In this document: positions 10,141 through 20,900 of the stretch, in pieces
Position numbering within the stretch: the first letter of the stretch is position 1
Layout of the letters: every line of letters begins with the position of its first letter
Origin: Incurvaria masculella
Taxonomy: Eukaryota; Arthropoda; Insecta; Lepidoptera; Incurvariidae
Direction of reading: 5' to 3'
Assembly (NCBI GenBank): GCA_946894095.1
Contig: OX335650.1
Location: forward strand, 2,666,001-2,730,000
DNA: 64,000 bases
Position numbers and translations under genes: made by a program
Notes under the pieces: model-generated
What the model was told of the DNA's origin: nothing
Seen by the model: only the letters and a program-made list of their open reading frames with translations
Database searches by the model: none

Positions 10141-10951
10141 AACAGGCACCGCAGTTTCTGGAGTTCTGCAGCAATGGAGAGGACGGCTGCCAAACTTTAC
10201 CACCAGATGACGCCATATGAAACTATGCCACGGTTTAATTTCAAGGTTATAGGTTGTTGACCAATTAAACTGAGTTAATATGAATACCTATCTTGAAATG
10301 GATGTAAAACACGGACAATGAGATTGCCTGAAATTCGCGAGTAAACAAAACCTCTCGTGCTAGCTTGGCATAATTTTATGTGGCGCCATCTGGTGGTAAA
10401 GCTTTGCGCCGTGCACCCCATTGGCCTTGGTTTTCCTGGCCCCGGTTGGCTACTTGCTCGAGAACATCATCCACCATATTTACCAAAGCACTTTGCGCCT
10501 CGCTGGGCTGTGCATCTCTGCTCCTCCAATTCTTGACACACCTGGATATCTCAGCTCAATAACATTATACACAAAATTTCGTGTCAGGAATTTTGTAAAT
10601 AAAATATTTTTCTATTAAAATATCCCAGGAAATAAGCGGTTGTCGTAATAAAGATGGCATGGCAATGAAAATAGACACTATACGCCACAATGCAGAATTA
10701 AAACCGTCAGGAGAAAATATTGAAAAGGCTTTTTCTAAAAGTGCACTCGATTAGAAAGTCCATTTGGCTACGATTAGCCCATAAGCGCTCTCTATTGTTA
10801 AAAAACGACGCCGCCGGCCGCGACCATAGACGAACCAATCTGACTAATTGTAATGGAGGTTTAAAATATTCAATCTGCACAAAAGCTGTGACAATGGAGG
10901 ACAGTAGTGGAGATAATTGTTTCCTGAAGCCATTTTTGTGCGCACTAAAAG
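10141..10951. other. No gene recognised
   Basis: GGATGTAAAACACGGACAAT at about 10300 resembles a scrap of SINE body. An open stretch at 10380-10560 has no family match that I can see. Confidence 0.45.
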
Positions 10952-11326
10952 TTAAGGTGGGCCCGTAAGCATCAGAAAATTTCGCCTCCCATACAAACGT
11001 AGTTTAGTAATCATTTGAAAACCACTTTTCCATATTACTTGATATTTTGTATTAAATATCAGGCAACAAATATCTGTGTCTGCATGTCTTTATTTTTTCG
11101 GTCAATGCACCCTGGGTCAAAACAGTGAGAAAACAAAATTCGTATGAAGATTTTCTTTTTGATTTCATTGGATTCGGTTTGAATTTTTCAAAAAAACAAA
11201 AGCGTGCAGACACAGATATTTGTTGCCTGATATTAGATATAAAAAATCAATTCAATTGGAACAGTGGTTTTCAAATGATTAGTAAACTACGTTCGTATGG
11301 GGAGAACAGCTTACGGGCCGTTCTTA
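10952..11326. mobile_element. TTAA-bounded foldback element (MITE), arms about 135 bp
   Basis: TTAA (10952-10955) then GGTGGGCCCGTAAGC starts the left arm. The right arm inverted reads TTAAGAACGGCCCGTAAGC and ends at TTAA 11323-11326. The arms share GTAGTTTAGTAATCATTTG and CAGGCAACAAATATCTGTGT in inverted order. TTAA flanks suggest piggyBac-type mobilisation, which is inference. There is no transposase. Confidence 0.75.
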
Positions 11327-11463
11327 AGGGCACGCGTCGGACTGAAAGCGGTTGCGACGAAATAGACTCAAAGGTTTTGGACACGGAATATTCTCCTCTC
11401 ACTGTGGTTTGGAATGTTACCCACCGAAATGATTCGGTCAAGTTAGTCCTTTATTATTTTTGT

Positions 11464-11640
11464 TGCGACTTCGACCATATTTCCACCCGATGCGATGATA
11501 CCCACCCGGGCGGGTCTAAACCCTTTCACCTAGTATTGGAAGATGGGATGGGTACCGAACCATGGAACAACTTGCATTCGTGACGAAATCTCACTCAGAA
11601 AGAGAAAGAAAGTGGTGCTGAATGGCCACCCCTTGTCTCC
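11464..11640 (-). mobile_element. SINE fragment (body only)
   Basis: Carries body blocks CACCCGGGCGGGTCTAAACC, CGAACCATGGAACAACTTGC and ATTCGTGACGAAAT in the same order as full copies. Head and tail are missing. A different sequence follows where the tRNA head would be. Confidence 0.7.
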
Positions 11641-11731
11641 GGGGTTAACCCTTACCTCATATAAATTACAAAAGTGTGTAGGTACGCTTTAGCAATAATT
11701 AGACGTTACACGTTTTTCTAATGACTCTTAG

Positions 11732-11879
11732 CCCCGATTGCACGAAGATACGACTGAGTTAATCGTGCTTAAAACGTCACATTTAATGAATCGCATGGAG
11801 TTCCTTCAATACTGTTAATACAAAGTGACGCGTACGTTGACGTTGATTTTGATGTTTTGTCCTTTCGTGCACTCGGACC
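11732..11879. mobile_element. Small MITE, about 15-bp imperfect inverted ends
   Basis: Left end CCGATTGCACGAAG and right end CTTTCGTGCACTCGG are inverted with mismatches. The core holds no coding frame. Confidence 0.45.
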
Positions 11880-12110
11880 TGAGGCTGAGGTAAATAGTCA
11901 TAACCGAAAAGAAGGCTGAGATAAAATGTAACAAAAAATAAAAGCTAACGAAAAGTAGTCCTTTGTGACGTCACTTTGCTTTCCTTTGAGATTTCTTCTG
12001 CACAAAATGTGTCAAAGTGACGTCACAAAGTACTACTTTTCGTTTGTTTTAGTTTCTGTTACGACTATCTCATTAATTTGTCTCAATCTCATTTGAGATC
12101 TTAGTCTAAA
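11880..12110. mobile_element. Foldback element carrying two TGACGTCA sites
   Basis: 11948-11979 (ACGAAAAGTAGTCCTTTGTG then ACGTCACTTTGC) and 12013-12043 are inverted copies with one mismatch across about 30 bp. Weaker similarity extends outward. Each arm contains the palindrome TGACGTCA, the consensus cAMP-response element bound by CREB/ATF factors (11966-11973 and 12018-12025). Confidence 0.7.
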
Positions 12111-12608
12111 AGTACTGGTTTTTTTTTAATATTCTGTGCTGAAGTAATAATTAATTTATAAAAACCTAGTGTGTTATACCTCGTCCTCAATCAATGGAAA
12201 TTACATGGTGGTGCATTGCGGTTAATTTATCTTGAAAACCTTTAAAAATGTTTTTGTTCACAGCGTCTGAAGTTAAATCTATCTTTGTAAAATTTGTTTT
12301 AGAATCAGGAACGCCTTCCGACAATTTGAGACGTGTAACCGTGGCAACGGGACAATCGGACTAGAAACATTGAAACAAAACGCACGGGAAAATCAGTAAT
12401 GGCGCGCGCTGACGCGATCCAGCGTTTATCCAGCTGAATATTTAACGCTCTGCTTTGTATTCACTCGTCGAATGATGATGGTGGCCGTCCACTGTGTTGA
12501 CGGACGAGAACAGTTGCAGATTTAATTCAATATGGCCGACGGATTAATTACATATTGATGATGCAATCATTGAGATACGGCTTTGGGCGGCTTGTGCAAC
12601 GAGTTCTA
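12111..12608. other. Unique DNA, no gene seen
   Basis: 12290-12600 is moderately GC-rich with ATTAATTACATATTGATGAT-like AT-core motifs. It may be regulatory or simply unique spacer. Confidence 0.4.
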
Positions 12609-12935
12609 TACTATAGAGAATGAATGAATGAATGAATAAATTCTTTATTGTGCAATAGAAAACAAGTACAATTACAAAAACAATTCGAAACAACAACAAA
12701 ATTGCACAAAGGCGGACTTATCACTAGGAGTGATTTCTTCCAGTCAACCTTTGGGGTGATGAGGAGAGACAATCTAAAATATCTGTAGGTAGGTACACAA
12801 TAGCAATTTGAAAGGGATCAATTAATTTGAAAATTGTCAGTTGGCCAATACGACAAGTCTGTAACAAGCCACTTACAGTGAGTAGAAAGAGTCTACAGTC
12901 AACTAGCATTAAAAAAGTTAATCTAAAGCTTAAAA
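12609..12935 (-). mobile_element. LINE 3' end with (GAAT)n tail
   Basis: On the minus strand: GTTGACTGGAAGAAATCACT, GATAAGTCCGCCTTTGTG, TATTGCACAATAAAGAATTT, then repeated ATTC units (12618-12640). This is the standard 3' untranslated end of a common lepidopteran LINE. No upstream coding part remains. Confidence 0.8.
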
Positions 12936-13049
12936 CTCTAAGACGTTGAGTGCCTCATTCTATGCCATAGCTTGTAACGCCCAGTACCCATGGAGGCGAA
13001 GAAACACCTCCATGCCAGTACCCATATTTATACATATAATAACTTGGTA

Positions 13050-13392
13050 TGAATGGATAATTCCATCCACCTTCATGATATAAGCCCAAAGCTCCGCATT
13101 TGCGAAGGTATAAGGTGCCATGTCAGAACCTTCCCTACATCAATGCACCTACATTTAAGTGAATGGAAAATACGGACAATTTTGTATTGCCGCTTCGACC
13201 ATATTTTCATCCAATGCGATGGTATCAACCCGGGCGGCCCATTTAGTAGGGGAAGGGCACCTACAATTCTACATGGATCATTAATCAGCTTGCATTCGTG
13301 ATGGAATGCAACGATCCAAGTTTTGAATGAAGGGGGCGAAGATCGGATCATGGAAGGCAAGCCCCCGCGCTCCTGGCCTACGGGCTGCTTCA
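13050..13392 (-). mobile_element. Diverged SINE copy
   Basis: Body blocks GTATTGCCGCTTCGACCATA, CAATGCGATGGTATCAACCC and GGGGAAGGGCACCTACAATT are recognisable. The tail near 13050 and the head near 13390 are degraded, and part of the middle is lost after GGGCGGCCC. Confidence 0.65.
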
Positions 13393-13704
13393 AGATTATG
13401 TCACCTCGTAATTTGGGAGCAAACGAATTCTCGGTGTCCTTTGGAATTTCAAATTTTTACGCGCGTAACAAGCTGTGAATGCGCGGTGACGGACAGCGAC
13501 GGGCGCGTCACGCCGGCACGGCGCCGAGCTAAATGATTTCGCGACAATATCAACATTCTAATTTCATTAGCGATGATTAAACTGTCTGCAATTCGGAGCA
13601 TTATTTGTTCGGAGCAAACGCGGGGCGCGGAGCTGGCGCGTCGCGGCGCTCCACCTGCAAACGTATGCCGCTGTTGTAGCGTGTTTTTCTGGTTTGCTTA
13701 AATT
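13393..13704. other. GC-rich island
   Basis: Two CpG-dense patches (about 13480-13530 and 13610-13660) flank ATTTCATTAGCGATGATTAA. No promoter element or exon can be assigned. Confidence 0.4.
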
Positions 13705-14039
13705 TACGTAAAATTACGGCTTTAGTAAAAAAATCTAAAAAAACCAAATAGATTATAAATCTTGATTAAATAAGCTATGTCTGATCACTAATCTTTTTAA
13801 GATTTACTTACTTTATCATTGCGTAATAAATTGTAAGACTATAAAACGCGCGAAAAATTCGAACTTTCGGACCTTTTAACATAGAAACCAAACACAATTT
13901 TGCAATGGCAACGGTCATCAGACATCTGTTCAATCAAATAAAGCTCTTTTGAGCAAAATTTGGGATCTCTGATAAGAAATATGGGCGTGATCTTCTTTCC
14001 CCATTTGTATGGGGAGTTGAGCGGGTTGGGCCACCTTAA
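13705..14039 (-). mobile_element. TTAA-type MITE family T2, truncated copy
   Basis: The right end reads GAGCGGGTTGGGCCACCTTAA, which matches the T2 terminus at 35848 and 41820. Internal blocks CTATGTCTGATCACTAATCT and GAAACCAAACACAATTTTGC are shared with the copies at 30862, 35298 and 41336. The left terminus is missing. Confidence 0.75.
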
Positions 14040-14156
14040 GGTCGTTGGAGTAAAAACAGAATGGGTCTAGGTCTCAGATTCAATAAAGGAGATGTGCAAT
14101 CTAGCTCTTCTGCAAATAAAGTCGGCGTTGTCGTAAATTTTCTCAAAGTGGCAACT

Positions 14157-14545
14157 CAACTTAAACGTACATAACACTCGCCAAGAACGTTTAAAGTAAA
14201 CGTACTTGCCACACGCAAAACAAAGTCGCAAACGTTTTGGAGGTGTTTGTGGGGAACATGGAGGAAGGGGAAGGAGAAATGCAATCTAGTCTCCGATTTT
14301 CAAAAACTACCAAACCATCTTAAACGTACATGCCACATGCAAGCATAGTCACAGAGGGTTTGTGTGGGTGGGAACTGACTTGACGAACGCATTTTTAGAG
14401 CACATTCGCGCGCGGTGACGTTGTTTCGACTGTGTGGCACACGACGCGCCGCCGGATTCCCATACAATTATATGGCCACTTATGCCATACGGCGTAGACG
14501 CGACATCGACCGTATGCCACTCCTCTTTTCTTTCTCTTCAGTGGT
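14157..14545 (+). repeat. Dispersed repeat X, copy 1
   Basis: Shares CTTAAACGTACATGCCACAT, GTGTGGCA-type, TCCCATACAATTATATGGCC and ATCGACCGTATGCCACTCCT blocks, in order, with 28676-28895. A partial repeat of its start lies at 14157-14235. Class unknown; no coding frame conserved between copies. Confidence 0.6.
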
Positions 14546-15348
14546 GGGCTATTCAGCGAACGCACTTTAGGAGGAAATTCGTGCGCGGAGTGATGGTGCG
14601 GACTGCGTGGAACACGACACTCATCCGGGTTTCCAAAGGAGTATATGAACAATATGTCCATGCTGCGGCGACCCTGGTTACAACCGACACTTTTGTTTTC
14701 TTTTTTAGGGTCCCGTAGCAAATAGCGAATAGGCTCTGGTGGCTGTCCGCCACACGTATTTTGTCCCGAATTGTTCTCCTATCAACGGTTGTTTGTCATT
14801 CGGAACAAAAAACAAAGCTAGACAAACAAAATAATTTAAAATAAAAATTAATAGAAATAAATTAAACGGTGAATGGCTACATTTAACGTTGGCCAGCCAC
14901 TGCATATACCTTTAAATTGGCCTCTCGTTCAGCCAGGCATAACAGTTAACATAAACTGGCGGCTTTTACGCCAATTGGGCTCTGAGTACTCACAATATGT
15001 TACATACACTTTAATGAGCGCCACCGCAAATGCGACAATTTGGCCAACGAGTATCCATTTTGTGCGCACGCTGTGATTATTGCTGTGCACGACGTACCAT
15101 CACACCGAATACTCGGAGGAGGAGGCAGAGATGATGAAGAGCAGCAAGGACATGCTTCTGTGGCTTCGTCCAAGTTCTTACATATGTAACTGACGCAACT
15201 GTTATTTAGGATGTCGTTGTAATATTTTTTATGCAAACCGATCTTTTGTACGCTGTTGCGAGGCTCTTCTTTTGAAATTATCGTCAGGTTTACTTAAGTT
15301 CCAAAAATGTTATAATATACAGGCTGTTTACATTACATACATTCCTTC
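14546..15348. other. No gene recognised
   Basis: Short frames on both strands at 14430-14720 do not persist in the second copy of repeat X. The rest is unique. Confidence 0.45.
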
Positions 15349-15726
15349 TTTTTTTTTGCGACCTGAGATGGAGGGCTAATACCAAACAACTACACCACAT
15401 TCCCGAAGGGATTAGGTGCAATGCCAGGACCTTCCCTTAAAGCACGGCTACATTGAACTGGATGGAAATCACGGACACTTTTTCATTGACGCCTTGACCA
15501 TCTTTTAATCCAATGCGATGGTAACAACCCGAGCGGGTTTAAACCCTACCACCTAGTTGGGGAAGGGGACCTAAAGTTTTACATGTATTCCGAACCATGG
15601 AGCAGCTCGCATTCGTGACGAAATGCACTTATCGAACTCGGAAAGAGAAAGACAGTGGTGCATATCGGAATTGAACCCAGACCTCAGGTACGCTAGGCCA
15701 GTCCTCGCGCCACTAGGTAACGAGCC
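15349..15726 (-). mobile_element. tRNA-headed SINE, near full length
   Basis: T-run and tail at the left, then GCCAGGACCTTCCCTTAAAG, the CCCTACCACCTAGTTGG block, and the tRNA head at the right (CGCGCCACTAGGTAACGAGC). It is more diverged than the copy at 4996 (about one change per 15-20 bases by eye). Confidence 0.85.
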
Positions 15727-16654
15727 GCTTCTAATGTGTCATTCTATAGATTATTTCCAACTAATTTGGCCCGTTAAAGGGGGTCTAAAATCAATAAAAT
15801 ATTAGACGTTCTAGGTTATTATAAAAAGTGATGATGGTAAAAAAACTTTTACACTCTGGGCATTTTATTAGCGATTTTATAATACCTGATGAATGAGAGA
15901 CTACTTCAAAAAATAAAAGCATACATAATCACGGGATTTTTAAACAGAATGTTACTACGAATGAACAATTTTCGTATATTTTCCTTGACTTGATATGTGA
16001 GAACTTGCTTCTTGCCTAATTTTGTAATTCTAGGTATACGGCAATCGCGGTTTTGATATGTTCGCAAGTGTCAAAATATACGCCATAAATGGCGAATTCT
16101 CGCTCCTGTGGCAACTTTGCAACTGATCAAAATGGTAAATTAACATTATCAAAAGTATCCCAATGGAAATAACTCATTTGATTCATCTCCTCGTAGCGTT
16201 ACGCGCCATTTATCCACGTAGATCGCATCGGAACAACAGCGACGCGCATCCACACACAATGGCGTATCAAACAGCGCCGGGAGGACGTGTCAAATGTGTG
16301 CGCCGCTAGCGCACAGTTTTTGTGTACTCGCACCGAGTAATTCGATTGTGCAAACGCGTGTAATTACTTTATTGTGCCGCGACTGCGGACGTTGCCGCCG
16401 CCCGCCCACCGACGCCGCCCAGCACCTCCCGCCCCGACTCATGGGCGGATGCTTCCGCGCAGAGGCTCGGTGCTTGATTGTGTCATTTCTATGCACTAGA
16501 TGGATCCGTCAGAAAGTGTAGATGTCACTTATTGAAACATAGGAAATTCTATTCGGTTTGGTCCATGTTAGTAGTTATATTTAGCCCTGCTCATAAAAAA
16601 GGAAATAGCATGTTTATTGTTTGTTCATCAAAGCACTCGGATTTGTCATATTTT
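15727..16654. other. Unique DNA with CpG-rich island 16195-16510
   Basis: The island is strongly CpG-rich (CCGCCGCCCGCCCACCGACG region near 16400) in an AT-rich background. It could be a promoter or untranslated exon of a gene outside the window, but no TATA/Inr or splice structure can be fixed. Confidence 0.4.
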
Positions 16655-17006
16655 TTTAACCGCCTTCAGAAAAAGAGGAGGTTCTCAATTCGTCTGTATG
16701 GTTTTTTTTTATGTTTCTTTTTTGAACTTTCGCCTGCGTGAACCAATTTTGATGATTATTTTTTATTTTGTAGCTGGTGCTTTCCGTGTAGTCCCATTTT
16801 AATTTGGTTTAGTTTTGACAATCATATCAATAAGAAAATCATAAAAGTCATAAATTATATTAAGTATGTGCGCGACAAATGGACGAATAACTCAATATAA
16901 TGCCAACCGATTTCGATGATTTTTTTATTGGAAAGGACGTGTACAAATCAGTAAGTGTACTTCAGATTCACTAAAAATAAACAAATAAAAAAATTTTCAA
17001 TAAAAA
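16655..17006 (+). mobile_element. AACCGACTTC-family element, one arm plus core
   Basis: Starts TTAACCGCCTTCAGAAAAAG then GTTCTCAATTCGTCTGTATG. The core contains GTGCGCGACAAATGGACGAA and GGAAAGGACGTGTACAAATC, which recur inverted at about 51645-51720 inside the element at 51420. It abuts the foldback element that follows. Confidence 0.65.
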
Positions 17007-17231
17007 AACCGACTTCAAAGAAAAAGCACTAAAAGGAAAAAAGATAATTACCATTTTTGTAGTTACGATTATTGTAATTTTTTTAAATCGGTGTAAGCTA
17101 AGGTAGCCAAGGTTCTCTTGACTGGCGCAGCGCGTGCCCGGCTGACGCTGACTCAAAAAGTAACAATAATCGTAACTACAAAAATGGCAATTAGTTTTTT
17201 TAATTTTTAGTGATTTTCTTTCAAGTCGGTT
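17007..17231. mobile_element. Foldback element F, short-core form
   Basis: Arms AACCGACTTCAAAGAAAAAG...TTTTTGTAGTTACGATTAT and their inverse (17160-17231) surround a core that reads AAGGTTCTCTTGACTGGCGC. The same element occurs at 51183-51418 with a longer core. Confidence 0.8.
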
Positions 17232-17552
17232 CTTTTTTTGTTATTTTTTTTCATTTGCCTGGTTAACCAACACTGCGAAGAAGGACTTAGCTGGAAACAG
17301 TTTCAACGTCCATTTTCCAACTTTCTTACTTTAGGACTGCGGTGTCTTGGGCGTGGTGTAGGTCCTATTAGCCATCCATTCATTAATCTATATAACACAT
17401 TTAAAAAATATCGAGGGCATGGAAAGTAGAATATTTTGTAACTGAAATTTAAGCAATCAATCAAAACACAAATCTTGAAAATTATAAGAATCGTAAAACA
17501 TGTATGGATATAATTTTGGTCTCCTGAGAATCCGGAGAATCATATTAAAGTG

Positions 17553-17704
17553 TTTCAATTCAGGTCAATGTAGCCGAGCAATTTAAGGAAGGTCCTGGGA
17601 TGGCACCTAGTCCCATGTGGTGAATATTATAATTGTGGATAATATTATAATATTATAGCTTCGGTTTGATATTAACTATCCATGTTAAGTTATATAAAAA
17701 AAAA
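17553..17704 (+). mobile_element. SINE 3' fragment
   Basis: Contains TCAATGTAGCCGAGCAATTT, AAGGAAGGTCCTGGGATGGC, CTAGTCCCATGTGGTG and a tail with A-run. The inserted AT-rich repeat ATAATATTATAATATTATAG lies before the tail. ATT-AAGGAAGGTCC without a STOP of GCTCATAAAGG is the form seen in 5S-headed copies. Confidence 0.7.
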
Positions 17705-18639
17705 TGTAGTGCGGTCCCGGAGTTTCTAGCGCCTGTCTATTTTTTACCTGTTTTTAAGATTATCTGTTATGCAAAATGAGTAAGAACATATCTGTATCAT
17801 TTAGCTATTGATAAATGTAACTCAACACCACCGACATGTATATTAACGTTTTTTTTTGTCAACTTGACAAAAAATAGGATATGTGTGAGCCTGACTCGCT
17901 CACCGAGGATTCCGTACATAGTTTTGTGTAGTTAGTTCGTCCATCACGGCAATATTTTGTTTATATGATAAAAATATAACCGAACAATTTTATGTTTTTT
18001 TTTCTTTTCTGGTGCTATGAAACCATGCTTTTGTAAACTTGTATGATTCAAGGGAAACGGGACGTACACTATAGGTTTTGATTAGTTTGCGTATGTCAGA
18101 AATGAGGCATAAATATGTATTATTTTGAGCCTACAAGGAACCGTTAATCTTAGAACTTGATAGTAATTTCAAATTAAAAGGATATTAACAAATTTAGTTA
18201 AAAAGAACGGCACACTAAATGCCAAGTTAAACAAGAAGAATAATAACAAGAATAAAAGAAGGATTACGTTAAATGGGGCCCTGCCTCTTCCATGGAAAGA
18301 GACCACCTTATACTGTCTGTCTTTTCAAGGTGGATTTTTTCAACGCTCGGCGTAAATAGATTGCAAGGGCAGATACCGGAACCCTTATAAATTCAAGTAT
18401 TTTGTTTTGGATTTTCGCTATTTGTCTAAAAGATAAGCGGGTGAAGGAATCCAAGACAATTTATATTCCCTGGGACGGCTATCAGGATATGAGTTTAGGT
18501 AAACTGCCTTTTAGTACAATGTAAGAATGAAAACAAAGAAACTTTTTTTTACAAAATGTGTATACCAATATATGTAATTTAAAAAATCTGTTGGTTTAGG
18601 TATTAGGTATATTTAATCTATCCACATACTTCTTATCTG
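17705..18639. other. Unique AT-rich DNA
   Basis: No supported gene. GACCACCTTATACTGTC and the flanking bases at about 18300 show no family match. Confidence 0.5.
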
Positions 18640-19535
18640 CATATTTAAAAAAAAAATTTGATGGATAGCCATAGTTTTGGAGGAACGGCAGAACGTATAA
18701 AATGCAGATCGTATAAAATAATGTTTAGACGAAAAATTAAAAACCATGCAAAACATATAATCGGCATATATCGTATAATTTGCAGTGCATGAAGAAGTTG
18801 AAAAAATAAAATGACTGTTTTCTTCATGAATATTGTATAAAAGTCACAACGCATAAAATTTTAGCATCTGCATTGACCCTTAGATTCAATCGAAAACTGT
18901 TTATTTAACAAAAAAAGAGAACCATGCATATCGTATAATGTGAAAAATGTTCATTCGATAAACGCCCTAAAACTCATACATTTAAAGTATATACTCGCGC
19001 GCCACTTAATTTGTTCTCAACTCAACAAAAATGGGTAAGGTTAGGTTAGTTTGGGCTAGGTTCCGTTGGGTTAGGTGAGGTTAGGTTAGGTTAGGTTAGG
19101 CTAGGTTAGGTTAGGTGAGGTTAGGTTAGGTTAGGTTAGGTTAGGTTAGGTTAGGCTAGGTAAGGTTAGGTTAGGTTAGGTCAAGTTAGGTTAGGTTAGG
19201 TTAGGTTAGATTAGATCAGGTTAAGTTTGTGGCGATATTTCCCTCTAACAATTACGGCTTTGTAGCAATTTTAACTTTTAATGTATGCTTATTAGAGTGC
19301 TTTATGCAGTGCTCAGTGTCATTTTATACGTACTGCATGGTTTTTCCTTTTTTTGTGAATTTTATACGTCGTGACTACTATACGTTCTGCATGACGAGTT
19401 GATTTTATTTTTAAACTTTCTTCATGCAAAACGTATAAAATTATAAATTGTCCTTTTTATACGATATGCATGGTTTTGAAGTTTTGCACAATACTGCTTT
19501 TATACGTTGTGAATTTTATGCGTAGTGAATACGAC
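18640..19535. mobile_element. TTAGG array flanked by imperfect inverted arms
   Basis: The left arm (about 18640-19030) and right arm (about 19240-19535) are inverted relatives. ACCATGCATATCGTATAA in the left arm pairs with TTATACGATATGCATGGT in the right. GCATGAAGAAGTTGAAAAAA on the left matches the inverse of TTTTTAAACTTTCTTCATGC. Both arms repeat a short motif, ATGCAnnnCGTATAAAAT-like, many times. The centre is the telomere-type array. It may be a foldback transposon or a duplicated breakpoint; no transposase is present. Confidence 0.6.
19036..19224 (+). repeat. Interstitial TTAGG telomeric-type array
   Basis: Roughly 37 five-base units, mostly TTAGG with variants CTAGG and TGAGG. TTAGG is the ancestral insect telomere repeat. 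The variants show it is not a fresh telomere addition. Confidence 0.95.
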
Positions 19536-19804
19536 TCATAGTGTTTACTTAACACTGAAAGGAGCAGATAGAGAGGATATTACGAATGTAATAAGTAATC
19601 ATCATTGATTTAAAGTGGATTATATTCGTAAGAATACACAGTTCTATAATAGTACATAATAATTCCATGGGAAAACGGGTCGCCACATGGAACTAATAGT
19701 ACACTGTATACAAGGTAGCTTCACTCGAAATGCATAAATTTAGTAAATGAAGTATGAGACTCCTGTGTTTTAACCATAGAAATAGGATGTACGCGCGCGC
19801 ATGC
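19495..19804 (+). repeat. 306-bp tandem duplication, copy 1
   Basis: Runs from GCTTTTATACGTTGTGAATT to GTACGCGCGCGCATGC. It overlaps the outer end of the right arm of the TTAGG element. Confidence 0.9.
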
Positions 19805-20110
19805 TTTTATACGTTGTGAATTTTATGCGTAGTGAATACGACTCATAGTGTTTACTTAACACTGAAAGGAGCAGATAGAGAGGATATTACGAATGTAATA
19901 AGTAATCATCATTGATTTAAAGTGGATTATATTCGTAAGAATACACAGTTCTATAATAGTACATAATAATTCCATGGGAAAACGGGTCGCCACATGGAAC
20001 TAATAGTACATATATACAAGGTAGCTTCACTCGAAATGCATAAATTTAGTAAATGAAGTATGAGACTCCTGTGTTTTAACCATAGAAATAGGATGTACGC
20101 GCGCGCATGC
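19802..20110 (+). repeat. 306-bp tandem duplication, copy 2
   Basis: Identical to copy 1 by eye except for a short change (CACTGTATAC in copy 1, CATATATAC in copy 2). Such identity means very recent duplication or an assembly artefact. Confidence 0.9.
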
Positions 20111-20769
20111 TGGGTCTGTGGTTTGAACGATTAAATATATGTATGTTGGCTAACAAACAAATAGCATAAATACTTTAGTACAAATAGTTTTTTAAAAAAG
20201 TACAAAAATATGTAATACAAAAACTTAAATGGTTAAATAGCACACCCACTGTCATAATATAAGGTTAACTGTTGGGTTTCTTCCTCTTCTATATTTTTGC
20301 TATATTCCTTTACCAACACGTTCCTTAAATACCTTAAAACAGATAAATACTGTCAAATAAAATTAATTTATCTCCCCTTCAATCGAAAAGTGAAATGTAG
20401 GGTAAAGTCAAATTTACCCCAACTCAACTTTTTATCCAGCAATACATACAATGGACATTCTTCATATGAGGGTTCTGCAAATCCTTATTAACGTTCAGAT
20501 TGATACCTTGATTACAGCCTCACATAATCCTCGTATCAATTTTAAAAAATCCCAAGCGAATAGTGATGTAATTAATTTGACGCTCTGTGGGAATAAGGAT
20601 TTGTGTTAATATAAAGTGAAAACTGTTGTATGAGGTTGCGCGTGCCATTTCATTGACACACGTGATATTTTCCTATCATTCATAAGTGCGCATAATGATT
20701 TATATCTGCAGGCCTTTTCGGGGTAGGTTAGAATATTCCAGATTTAGCAATTGCTACATTTAATTTTAA
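20111..20769. other. Unique AT-rich DNA
   Basis: Nothing supported; only short frames. Confidence 0.5.
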
Positions 20770-20900
20770 TTATAATAACTATACAATTCTTTATTGTACA
20801 ACTTTAACAGTGGTTACAAAAAGCGGACTTAACGCCCAAGGGCATTCTCTACCTACTAATATTTGGGATGTAGAGACGGGTATGTGGCGGTAGATGGAAA
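20770..20900 (-). mobile_element. LINE 3' end
   Basis: Minus strand: GGGCGTTAAGTCCGCTTTTT, then TTGTACAATAAAGAATTG. Same class of 3' end as at 12609, with a short AT tail. Confidence 0.7.

Noticed and set aside
11125..11583. 152-codon plus-strand open frame
   Set aside because: It runs across the TTAA foldback element and into a SINE fragment, both independently recognised, so it is a chance frame.
19036..19224. Chromosome end
   Set aside because: The array holds variant units and ordinary DNA continues on both sides, so it is interstitial.
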